DNA from: Lachnospiraceae bacterium
GTDB lineage: Bacteria > Bacillota > Clostridia > Lachnospirales > Lachnospiraceae
DNA: 7,070 nt
NCBI GenBank assembly: GCA_021204285.1
Contig: JAJPZP010000121.1
Coordinates: forward strand, 8,137 to 15,206
Reading direction: 5' to 3'
The position numbers were made by a program, and so were the translations under genes. Under the pieces are notes generated by a model. That model searched no databases, was not told the DNA's origin, and worked only from the letters and a program-made list of their open reading frames with translations. Shown here one piece after another: positions 1-5,559 of the stretch. How positions within the stretch are numbered: the stretch's first letter is position 1; every line of letters starts with the position of its first letter.

Positions 1-1
1 C

Positions 2-1066
2 CTCGTGGGTTTCCGCGGCGAGAGCAAGCAGGACTACCACGATCTTCCGAATTTCCAGGGATATCTCGAGGACAGCTATCTGTTGCGTAACGCCTGCCCC
101 CGCTTTGGCACCGGCGAGGCAAAAGGCATCCTGTACGATTCTGTCCGCGGCGTGGATCTGTTCATCCTGGCGGATATCACAAACTACAGTCTGACTTACA
201 CCGTCTGCGGCCATGAAAATCACATGTCCCCCGACGACCACTATCAGAATATCAAGCGGATTATCTCTGCGGCGAACGGCAAGGCAAGACGCATCAACGT
301 GGTCATGCCCTTCCTGTATGAAAGCCGCCAGCACAGGCGAAAAGGCCGCGAATCCCTGGACTGCGCTTTTGCACTCGAGGAACTGATCGCCATGGGGGTG
401 TCCAACATCATTACCTTCGACGCCCATGATCCACGCGTCTGCAACGCGATCCCGCTTCACGGCTTCGACAGCTTCAATCCGCCCTATCAGTTCATCAAGG
501 CCCTGAACAAATCCGCGCCTGACCTTGTGACGGATAAAGAGCATCTGATCGTGATCAGCCCCGATGAGGGCGCAATGGACCGCGCAGTTTACTTTGCAGG
601 TGTGCTCGGTGTAGACATGGGAATGTTTTACAAACGACGCGATTACTCCGTCATCGTCGGAGGAAAGAATCCGATCGTTGCCCATGAGTTTCTCGGAGAT
701 GATTTAAACGGAAAGGATGTCGTCGTCATCGACGACATGATCTCCTCAGGGGGGAGCATGCTGGACGTGGCGCGCCAGATCCGGGAGCGCGGAGCGAAGC
801 GTGTCTTCATCTGTGCGACCTTCGGCCTGTTCACGGACGGGCTGGACAAGTTTGACGAATATTATGAAAAGGGCTATATCAGCCAGGTCGTGACGACAAA
901 CCTGAACTATCGGACACCGGAGTTGCTCTCGCGTCCCTGGTACACCGAGGCGAATATGACAAAGTTCCTGGCCGCCATTATCGACTGCATCAATCACGAT
1001 GTGACGACCGAACACGTAGACGACCCGACCGACCGCATCTATGCGTTGCTGGAGAGCCTGAAATAA
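2..1066 (+). CDS. prs: Ribose-phosphate pyrophosphokinase (PRPP synthetase), long form, 5' end cut by the window edge
   Basis: Transfers pyrophosphate from ATP to ribose 5-phosphate, giving PRPP for purine, pyrimidine, histidine, tryptophan and NAD synthesis in the cytoplasm. The family signatures are in order: SPDDHYQNIKRII and VVMPFLYESRQHRR (the counterpart of the canonical PYFGYARQDRK segment), FDAHDP at bases 416-433, MFYKRRDYS, and the PRPP-binding loop VVVIDDMISSGGSM at bases 719-760. The reading frame is open to the first base. The GTG at base 5 is the first possible start but probably not the real one, since I recall this clostridial long form as roughly 390 residues, against about 315 for the usual bacterial enzyme. 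About 35-40 N-terminal residues are therefore probably outside the window (inference). The C-terminus ends with a short acidic tail after the conserved LLSRPWY block. It converges on pgeF with 3 nt between stop codons. It is the only plus-strand gene seen, so it belongs to a separate transcription unit. Confidence 0.93.
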   Translation, partial: LVGFRGESKQDYHDLPNFQGYLEDSYLLRNACPRFGTGEAKGILYDSVRGVDLFILADITNYSLTYTVCGHENHMSPDDHYQNIKRIISAANGKARRINVVMPFLYESRQHRRKGRESLDCAFALEELIAMGVSNIITFDAHDPRVCNAIPLHGFDSFNPPYQFIKALNKSAPDLVTDKEHLIVISPDEGAMDRAVYFAGVLGVDMGMFYKRRDYSVIVGGKNPIVAHEFLGDDLNGKDVVVIDDMISSGGSMLDVARQIRERGAKRVFICATFGLFTDGLDKFDEYYEKGYISQVVTTNLNYRTPELLSRPWYTEANMTKFLAAIIDCINHDVTTEHVDDPTDRIYALLESLK

Positions 1067-1069
1067 GAT

Positions 1070-1912
1070 TTAAAGCAACTGAAGAAACGCCCCCAGATTT
1101 CCTCTTTTTCCGCCGCTCGCGCGGTGAGAAAACAGCATCCCGGGGTTGCAGCAGGTACACAGATTGGTCACTGCAAGGTGTTCCTTACGGATTCCCGCCG
1201 TGAGGAGCACCTTTTCGTTTGCCCTCCAGAGGTTCAGCTGATATTTTCCGTTTTCTTTCTGATATAGCAGGTGCTCGTCTACGTTCCCGCTAAATTCCTG
1301 CCGGAACTGTGAAGCGACGTCCTCGCTGACCTCATAACAGTCCTGGCAGATCGACGGGCCTATCGCAGCAATCACATCGCCCGGCTCTGTCCCGAACTCC
1401 TCGCGCATCCGCCTCAGTGTGACCGCACCCATCCTGTGTACCGTTCCCTTCCAGCCAGAATGGGAAAGTCCGATCGCACGATGCACCGGATCCACAAAAA
1501 ACAGCGGCACACAGTCCGCGTAAAAAGTGGCGAGCGTAAGTCCCGGAACATCCGTGATCATCCCGTCGACATCCGTATAGTCCTGTTCACGCGTAAATCC
1601 TTTTCCACGGTCAGTCTCCGTCACACGGCGCACATTCGTCGTATGCGTCTGATCAGAGAGCACGAGCGAAGCACAGTCAAAACCGATCGCCGCGCCGATT
1701 CTCCGGAAATTCTCCCACACGCGCTCCGGCTCGTCTCCTCTCGTAAAGCTCAGGTTCAGCGAAGCGAGATCCCCTTCACTCACACCGCCCTGCCGCGTGG
1801 AGAATCCATGCCGCACCAGATGCGTCTCCTCCAGATTTTCAAATACCAAAAAAGGCACACCCTCCTGCTCCCGCAGGGAAAGCGGGCCATTTTCACTTTT
1901 CCATTTCCACAT
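1070..1912 (-). CDS. pgeF: Peptidoglycan editing factor PgeF / YfiH-YlmD multicopper oxidase-like (laccase-domain) protein
   Basis: A 280-residue cytoplasmic protein of the YfiH/DUF152 family. Members were annotated as polyphenol oxidases or laccases; the E. coli member is implicated in keeping L-Ser out of peptidoglycan stem peptides, and other members have purine nucleoside-cleaving activity. Visible motifs: HGFSTRQGGVS at 35-45, DQTHTTNV around 87-94, DVDGMITD around 114-121, FYADCVPL around 130-137, SHSGWKGTV around 150-158, AIGPSICQDCYEVSEDV, and the C-terminal CTCCNPGMLFSHR block. The three expected metal ligands are present as His90, Cys134 and His151. The length is normal. The start at 1912 is supported by AGAGGT ending 5 nt upstream, which overlaps the yraN stop; the gap to yraN is only 3 nt, so translation is probably coupled. 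It is the last gene of the minus-strand run and I see no terminator after it. The precise substrate cannot be read from the sequence. Confidence 0.92.
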   Translation of the reverse strand: MWKWKSENGPLSLREQEGVPFLVFENLEETHLVRHGFSTRQGGVSEGDLASLNLSFTRGDEPERVWENFRRIGAAIGFDCASLVLSDQTHTTNVRRVTETDRGKGFTREQDYTDVDGMITDVPGLTLATFYADCVPLFFVDPVHRAIGLSHSGWKGTVHRMGAVTLRRMREEFGTEPGDVIAAIGPSICQDCYEVSEDVASQFRQEFSGNVDEHLLYQKENGKYQLNLWRANEKVLLTAGIRKEHLAVTNLCTCCNPGMLFSHRASGGKRGNLGAFLQLL

Positions 1913-1915
1913 ATT

Positions 1916-2275
1916 TTACCTCTGATACATAAACGCGTTTTCGATATGGCGGACCTCGCTGCCCAGCACGCTGATCACATCAAAGCGACAGGAATGAGAT
2001 TCCGGGATGTTCTTATGGTAGCAATAATAAGCCGCCGTGCGGATAATTCTCCTCTGTTTTCTGATATCCACGGCCTCCGCCGGATCTCCCGATCGTCCGT
2101 CGCTGCGATACTTCACCTCAACAAAAACCAGGCAGCTCCCGTCCAGCGCGATCAGGTCAATCTCTCCCTGACGGCAGCGGAAATTGCGTTCAAGGATCCG
2201 GTAACCCTTCTGTTCAAGACAGCGTGCAGCCAGCTCCTCATATTTTGCTCCCACACGGCGCTTGTTCATCGTCAT
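1916..2275 (-). CDS. yraN: YraN/UPF0102 family protein (predicted PD-(D/E)xK nuclease fold)
   Basis: A 119-residue protein of the UPF0102 family, commonly found next to rnhB. It shows the family pattern: an N-terminal helix with G-x-x-x-E (Gly9, Glu13), then GEID at 37-40 and VEVKYR at 52-57. The E-x-D ... E-x-K layout is that of RecB/Hjc-like restriction-endonuclease folds, so a DNA- or RNA-cleaving role is plausible, but I know of no settled function for the family. A second conserved stretch, QRRIIRTAAYY, follows. The start at 2275 is chosen because GGTGG lies 7 nt upstream; an in-frame ATG two codons later is an alternative. It begins 26 nt after the rnhB stop and ends 3 nt before pgeF, so it sits inside the same operon. 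No signal peptide or membrane segment is seen. Confidence 0.9.
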   Translation of the reverse strand: MTMNKRRVGAKYEELAARCLEQKGYRILERNFRCRQGEIDLIALDGSCLVFVEVKYRSDGRSGDPAEAVDIRKQRRIIRTAAYYCYHKNIPESHSCRFDVISVLGSEVRHIENAFMYQR

Positions 2276-2301
2276 ATTCTATCCACCGCCCTACGCCCGA
2301 A

Positions 2302-2991
2302 TTAAGCTTTTCCGTTCCGCCTGTCCCTTTCGTCTCCGCAGAAGTTGCGGAGGAAGCTTCTCCGATGAAGCGGGCAGGGCCCCAGTTCCTTCAGAGCCGC
2401 GATATTGGCCGCAGAGCCGTAACCCTTGTTCGAAGCAAAGAAATAGCCCGGGTATTTCTCATCAAGCGCTTCCATCATACGGTCCCGTGTCACTTTTGCG
2501 ACAACGCTGGCAGCTGCAATCGAGAGACTCTTTGCGTCACCCTTAATGATCGGCACCTGCCGCTGCGGCAGGTCCGGAATTGTCACCGCGTCATTCAACA
2601 GCACATCCGGCGCGGGATCAAGTTTTACAACCGCTTCGCGCATTGCCTCATAGGTCGCCTGCAAAATATTGATCTCGTCAATCCGTTCCTGGCTCACGAC
2701 ACCAAGACCGACCGATACGGCCTTCTCCATGATCTCGTCATAGAGCAGCTCTCTGCGCCGCGGCGTCAGCTTCTTGGAGTCATTCAGATAAAGGATCTGA
2801 CAGTCCGCAGGCAGGATGACCGCCCCGGCCACCACCGGGCCGGCCAGCGGTCCGCGTCCGACCTCATCAATGCCGCAGACGATGCCGCAGGATGCGTACT
2901 CCCGCTCATAAATACGCATCGCATCAAGTCTTTGAAGCTCCGCCTCGAGCTTCTTCTGTTTTTTTATTTCCTGTTCTTCCCTCTTCGTCAT
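2302..2991 (-). CDS. rnhB: Ribonuclease HII
   Basis: Cleaves the RNA strand of RNA/DNA hybrids and makes the first incision at single ribonucleotides in genomic DNA. The motif GIDEVGRGPLAGPVV starts at residue 40. It holds catalytic Asp42 and Glu43 and the GRG loop that reads the ribo-deoxyribo junction. Further metal ligands are Asp134 (LLNDAVTI) and Asp152 (KGDAKSLSIAAAS), followed by AKVTRDR, NKGYG and HRRSF, all typical of the family. I chose the ATG at 2991 (229 residues): its A is the last base of the upstream signal peptidase stop (TGATG), and GAGG lies 8 nt before it. An in-frame ATG at 3042 would add 17 residues, but its only purine-rich stretch (AGGG) lies about 1 nt from the ATG. 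About 35 highly charged residues (many Lys and Glu) precede the catalytic domain and probably form a helix. The overlap implies coupled translation with the protease gene. Confidence 0.95.
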   Translation of the reverse strand: MTKREEQEIKKQKKLEAELQRLDAMRIYEREYASCGIVCGIDEVGRGPLAGPVVAGAVILPADCQILYLNDSKKLTPRRRELLYDEIMEKAVSVGLGVVSQERIDEINILQATYEAMREAVVKLDPAPDVLLNDAVTIPDLPQRQVPIIKGDAKSLSIAAASVVAKVTRDRMMEALDEKYPGYFFASNKGYGSAANIAALKELGPCPLHRRSFLRNFCGDERDRRNGKA

Positions 2992-3548
2992 CACTGATGC
3001 CTCAGGATTCCAAACCGCGAGAGCGGCCAGATTCTTATCCATGCCCTGCCAATGATGTCATCGCGACTGATCAGGCCAACAGCCGGGTCACGGCTGTCGG
3101 TACTGTCATTCCGATTGTCACCAAGCACAAAATATTCATTCTCGCCAAGTGTAACCGGCTCCGCTGCAAGTCCGGCATTCTTAATCACTTCTCGCCCATA
3201 GGATTCAATGAGCTCCTCCCCGTCTATATAGATTTTCCCATCTGTAATCTGCACCGTTTCTCCCGGAAGGCCAATAATTCGCTTAATAAAATAGGTATTC
3301 TCCTCATAACGATAAGGAAATACGATGATGTCAAAACGCTTTGGATCGGAAAAACGATACGTCAGCTTATCCACAATCAGATTGTCACCGTCGCTTAAGG
3401 TATTCTCCATGGAGCTTCCGCTCACATAGGTGCGCTGTCCCACAAAATGGATGATCAGGAAAGTGGCCAGTACCATAGCAGCCACATAAAGCACAAAGCT
3501 CAGTATATCCCTGAGAGGTCCCCTCTCCTCTTTTTTCTTTTTTTTCAT
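2991..3548 (-). CDS. lepB: Signal peptidase I, catalytically intact
   Basis: A membrane-bound Ser/Lys protease that removes signal peptides from exported proteins on the outer face of the membrane. The 185-residue protein has a Lys-rich cytoplasmic start (KKKKK at 2-6), one membrane segment at about 15-36, then the family boxes: SGSSMENTL with nucleophile Ser46, FDIIVF at 72-77, YFIKRIIGLPGE with general-base Lys89, and GDNRNDSTDSRD at 143-154. Asn49 stands where many homologs have Pro in the SMxPT box; as far as I know this is common in Clostridia. A single N-terminal anchor and short length fit the prokaryotic (P-type) Gram-positive enzymes. The start is supported by GAGGTG ending 4 nt upstream, just after the ylqF stop. 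The stop overlaps the rnhB start by 1 nt. The first codons hold an 8-A run followed by a 6-A run. A paralog lacking both catalytic residues lies on the other side of ylqF. Confidence 0.95.
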   Translation of the reverse strand: MKKKKKEERGPLRDILSFVLYVAAMVLATFLIIHFVGQRTYVSGSSMENTLSDGDNLIVDKLTYRFSDPKRFDIIVFPYRYEENTYFIKRIIGLPGETVQITDGKIYIDGEELIESYGREVIKNAGLAAEPVTLGENEYFVLGDNRNDSTDSRDPAVGLISRDDIIGRAWIRIWPLSRFGILRHQ

Positions 3549-3560
3549 CTTGCACCTCGT

Positions 3561-4409
3561 CTAATCCGGGAATTCCAGCGTTATTTTTCCAAGACTTCCA
3601 CTGCGGAAATCGTCCAGCAATGCCAGAGCTGCACGGGCGCAGTCGTCTTCCGCGCCCTTCAGGCGATAGCCCCGCGCCCGGGCGATCAAAGACAGTAACT
3701 GCTCATTCCTCATGTCTTCCGACACAGAAATTCCATAACGTTTCTCCAGCAATCCCGGATAATAAGTACGCAAAAACGCTGTCAGCTCCGCTGCCAGCTC
3801 TTCCATATTCAGAACGTGATCGCCCACTGAGCCAAGCATCGCCAGACGCGTCCCGACCTGCGGATCGTCGAATTTCGGCCAGAGAATCCCCGGCGTATCC
3901 AGAAGTTCCACCTGCCGGTTCAATCGGATCCACTGCGCCCCCTTCGTGACGCCCGGCTTATTGCCGGTCTTTGCGCAGGCACGGCCCGCAAAGCTGTTGA
4001 TAAAAGTGGACTTGCCGACATTCGGGATACCTGCAACCATTGCACGCACCGGACGGTTCAGGATACCACGCTTCCGGTCGCGCTCGGTCTTCTCCTTACA
4101 CGCTTCCTGAATAACGGTCTGGATCTCTTTCATGTTCGACCGGCTGCGGGAGTCGAGCTTCACCGCGAAAAATCCTTTTTTCCGAAACCAGGCGGCCCAC
4201 TCCTCATTACGGCGTGCGTCCGCCAGATCCGCCTTGTTCAGCAGGATCACCCGTGCCTTGCCCTTGCCGAGCTCATCGATATCCGGATTGCGGCTCGAGA
4301 GCGGCGCGCGCGCGTCCACCAGCTCGATAATCAGATCCACCAGTTTTTTATTTTCCTGCATCATACGCCGGGCCTTCGTCATATGCCCCGGATACCACTG
4401 TATTTCCAT
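3561..4409 (-). CDS. ylqF: Ribosome biogenesis GTPase YlqF/RbgA
   Basis: A circularly permuted GTPase needed for late assembly of the 50S subunit. The 282-residue protein begins MEIQWYPGHMTKAR, the family N-terminus, with His9 matching the proposed catalytic histidine of B. subtilis RbgA. The GTPase motifs occur in permuted order: G4 NKAD at 58-61, a G5-like segment near 85-89, G1 P-loop GIPNVGKS at 127-134, a probable G2 Thr155 in KPGVTKG, and G3 DTPG at 171-174. The C-terminal helical domain, from about 200, carries the typical ARARG segment. The start lies 4 nt after the upstream stop, with GGGAG 8 nt before it inside the end of the signal peptidase-like gene. Next to rplS/trmD/rimM it fits the ribosome-maturation theme, although two signal peptidase genes flank it here. 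Confidence 0.96.
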   Translation of the reverse strand: MEIQWYPGHMTKARRMMQENKKLVDLIIELVDARAPLSSRNPDIDELGKGKARVILLNKADLADARRNEEWAAWFRKKGFFAVKLDSRSRSNMKEIQTVIQEACKEKTERDRKRGILNRPVRAMVAGIPNVGKSTFINSFAGRACAKTGNKPGVTKGAQWIRLNRQVELLDTPGILWPKFDDPQVGTRLAMLGSVGDHVLNMEELAAELTAFLRTYYPGLLEKRYGISVSEDMRNEQLLSLIARARGYRLKGAEDDCARAALALLDDFRSGSLGKITLEFPD

Positions 4410-4413
4410 CTTC

Positions 4414-5004
4414 TTAACTCCCGCCCTTCGGAATCGGTCCGAAATTCTCCCAGGGATAGCTCACAAACCAGGCCTTCCCGTAGATATCCTCAAGCTTCAC
4501 ATTCCCGATATCCGCATAGCGGCTGTCCTCGCTGGCGTTCCGATTGTCCCCAAGCACAAAGTACTCATCCTCGCCGACCGTCAGCTCCTCCTCGGCGAGC
4601 CCCGCATAATCCATCTGCTCACTTCCGATTCCGGTCGCATAGAGTTCACCGTTCACATAGACAAAACCGTCGATAATCTGGATCGTATCGCCCGGTACAC
4701 CGATCACCCACCGCATGTAGTAATGAGAATTCTCATTGCCATTCGGCTTGAAGACAATCACGTCGCCGCGCTGCGGCGTGGAGACCAGGTAAATAAAACG
4801 GTTCACGAACACGCTGTCACCGCTGTTCACAGAAGGTTCCATCGCCTGCCCCACACAGGTAAGACCTGTCATAAAATAAAACACGAGCACACAGCCGATC
4901 GCAAACGCAAGCACCAGTTCCCCTGCCCAGAGCAGAGCCGCCTGTACTGCAGAAGGTTTGATTCTTTTTTTCTTATAAAAACTGAGTCCTTTTTTTCTTC
5001 TCAT
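4414..5004 (-). CDS. Signal peptidase I family protein lacking both catalytic residues (predicted pseudoenzyme)
   Basis: A 196-residue paralog of the signal peptidase encoded at 2991-3548. It has a basic cytoplasmic start (MRRKKG, KKKR), one membrane segment at about 19-46, and recognisable family boxes: GQAMEPSV at 52-59, GDVIVF at 80-85, YYMRWVIGVPGD at 95-106 and GDNRNASEDSR at 152-162. Aligned by hand with the active neighbour, the nucleophile Ser is Ala54 (codon GCG) and the general-base Lys is Arg98 (codon CGG). Both were re-read from the DNA. Everything else that defines the fold is kept, and the frame is undamaged, so it is not a decaying pseudogene. It should not cleave signal peptides by the known mechanism. 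Protease-dead relatives include S. aureus SpsA, beside active SpsB, and streptococcal SipA, needed for pilus assembly. A substrate-binding, chaperone-like or regulatory role is inference. The start has GGGGAG 9 nt upstream. Confidence 0.88.
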   Translation of the reverse strand: MRRKKGLSFYKKKRIKPSAVQAALLWAGELVLAFAIGCVLVFYFMTGLTCVGQAMEPSVNSGDSVFVNRFIYLVSTPQRGDVIVFKPNGNENSHYYMRWVIGVPGDTIQIIDGFVYVNGELYATGIGSEQMDYAGLAEEELTVGEDEYFVLGDNRNASEDSRYADIGNVKLEDIYGKAWFVSYPWENFGPIPKGGS

Positions 5005-5040
5005 GGGATCTGTCTCCCCGGATTATACGGAATAGCAATA

Positions 5041-5071
5041 GAGGGACATTATACTTACGTACATGTCCCTC
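5041..5071 (-). other. Perfect 9-bp inverted repeat (RNA hairpin) between rplS and the signal peptidase-like gene
   Basis: The arms at 5041-5049 (gagggacat) and 5063-5071 (atgtccctc) are exact reverse complements around a 13-nt loop, so minus-strand transcripts can form a 9-bp stem with five G-C pairs. The 3' arm is followed only by UAUUGCUAUU, not a real U-tract. This is therefore a weak or incomplete rho-independent terminator at best; attenuation, or an RNA-processing or stabilising hairpin after rplS, is equally possible. It sits 30 nt past the rplS stop. Confidence 0.6.
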
Positions 5072-5101
5072 ACACTCCTCAAGCAATCTCAGTGACTGTT
5101 C

Positions 5102-5449
5102 TTATCTGATACGCTCTTTGACCTTTGCGGACTTACCGACGCGATCTCTGAGATAGAACAGCTTCGCCCGACGTACCTTGCCCTCGCGCACCACCTCGAC
5201 CTTCTCCACATTCGGAGAATGCAGCGGCCAGGTCTTCTCAACACCGATACCGTTCGACGTCTTCCTGACGGTGAATGTCGTGCGGCAGCCGGAGCCCTGC
5301 ACCTTCAGCACCGTGCCCTCAAAAATCTGGATTCTCTCACGGTTTCCCTCTTTGATCTTCGCAGATACGCGGACCGTATCGCCAACACGGAAACTCGGTA
5401 CATCCTCCTTGATCTGCTCTGCCTCGATCTTTTTGATAATCTCGTTCAT
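5102..5449 (-). CDS. rplS: 50S ribosomal protein L19
   Basis: A large-subunit protein located at the interface with the small subunit. The 115 residues are the normal length. The L19 pattern is clear: an N-terminal helix ([11 protein letters not shown]), [16 protein letters not shown] at 20-35, an [10 protein letters not shown] strand, then [27 protein letters not shown] and the basic C-terminal [20 protein letters not shown]. The start at 5449 is fixed by a strong ribosome binding site, AAGGAGG, 6 nt upstream. Unlike its neighbours it is not tightly packed: 95 nt separate it from trmD and 97 nt from the next gene. It appears to have its own promoter and leader, as suits a highly expressed ribosomal protein. 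Confidence 0.98.
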   Translation of the reverse strand: MNEIIKKIEAEQIKEDVPSFRVGDTVRVSAKIKEGNRERIQIFEGTVLKVQGSGCRTTFTVRKTSNGIGVEKTWPLHSPNVEKVEVVREGKVRRAKLFYLRDRVGKSAKVKERIR

Positions 5450-5524
5450 TGTGTTCCTCCTTCATAACTCGATGTTCTTAATGCCGGAACGACAACAGAG
5501 GACCATCTCCTTCTTTTCACAATG
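5450..5524 (-). promoter_or_regulatory. 5' leader of rplS, candidate L19 autoregulatory leader
   Basis: If transcription starts about 7 nt past the predicted -10 box, the rplS mRNA has a leader of about 75 nt. Two segments can pair with the ribosome binding site region: UCCUC (5502-5498) with GAGGA (5459-5455), and GUUCC (5490-5486) with GGAAC (5457-5453). GUUC can instead pair with GAAC in AAGAACAU (around 5477), which would free the site. Competing pairings of this type suggest translational control. Firmicutes are known to carry an L19 leader RNA family upstream of rplS; whether this sequence belongs to it is inference, and no covariation was checked. Confidence 0.4.
5456..5462 (-). promoter_or_regulatory. 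Strong ribosome binding site of rplS
   Basis: AAGGAGG is a near-perfect match to the anti-Shine-Dalgarno end of 16S rRNA and lies 6 nt before the ATG of rplS. It is the strongest such site I noticed in the window. Two upstream leader segments are complementary to parts of this region (see the leader entry). Confidence 0.9.
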
Positions 5525-5530
5525 CGTTTT

Positions 5531-5559
5531 ATTCTATCATACTTCTATTTTCTTTGCAA
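5531..5559 (-). promoter_or_regulatory. Predicted sigma-A promoter of rplS
   Basis: On the minus strand, TTGCAA (5559-5554) and TAGAAT (5536-5531) are separated by exactly 17 nt. The -10 box is preceded by TATGA, an extended -10 of the TRTGN type common in Gram-positive bacteria. Each hexamer matches its consensus (TTGACA, TATAAT) at four or five positions. The -35 lies in the last codons of trmD, so rplS can be transcribed independently of the upstream rpsP-trmD run as well as by read-through. Confidence 0.72.

Noticed and set aside
1110..1124. GC-rich inverted repeat (ccgc ... gcgg) as a terminator for prs
   Set aside because: Only a 4-bp stem with no T run after it on either strand, and it encodes conserved pgeF residues (the FSHR-ASGGKRG region).
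1436..2305. Plus-strand open frame of 289 codons opposite pgeF and yraN
   Set aside because: It lies antisense to two well-recognised genes, has a composition rich in Arg, His and Ser typical of shadow frames, and shows no family motif.
2224..2997. Plus-strand open frame of 257 codons opposite rnhB
   Set aside because: Fully explained as the complement of RNase HII codons; no motif of its own.
4414..5004. Idea that the non-canonical signal peptidase is an ER-type (SipW-like) enzyme or a sequencing artefact
   Set aside because: ER-type enzymes replace Lys with His but keep the Ser, whereas here Ser is Ala and Lys is Arg. The Ser to Ala change could be one base, but the Lys to Arg codon (CGG) needs at least two from AAG, and the frame is intact, so errors are unlikely to explain both.
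4132..5109. Plus-strand open frame of 325 codons opposite ylqF and the signal peptidase-like gene
   Set aside because: It crosses two genuine minus-strand genes and their junction, with no recognisable domain and no convincing start site; an antisense shadow.
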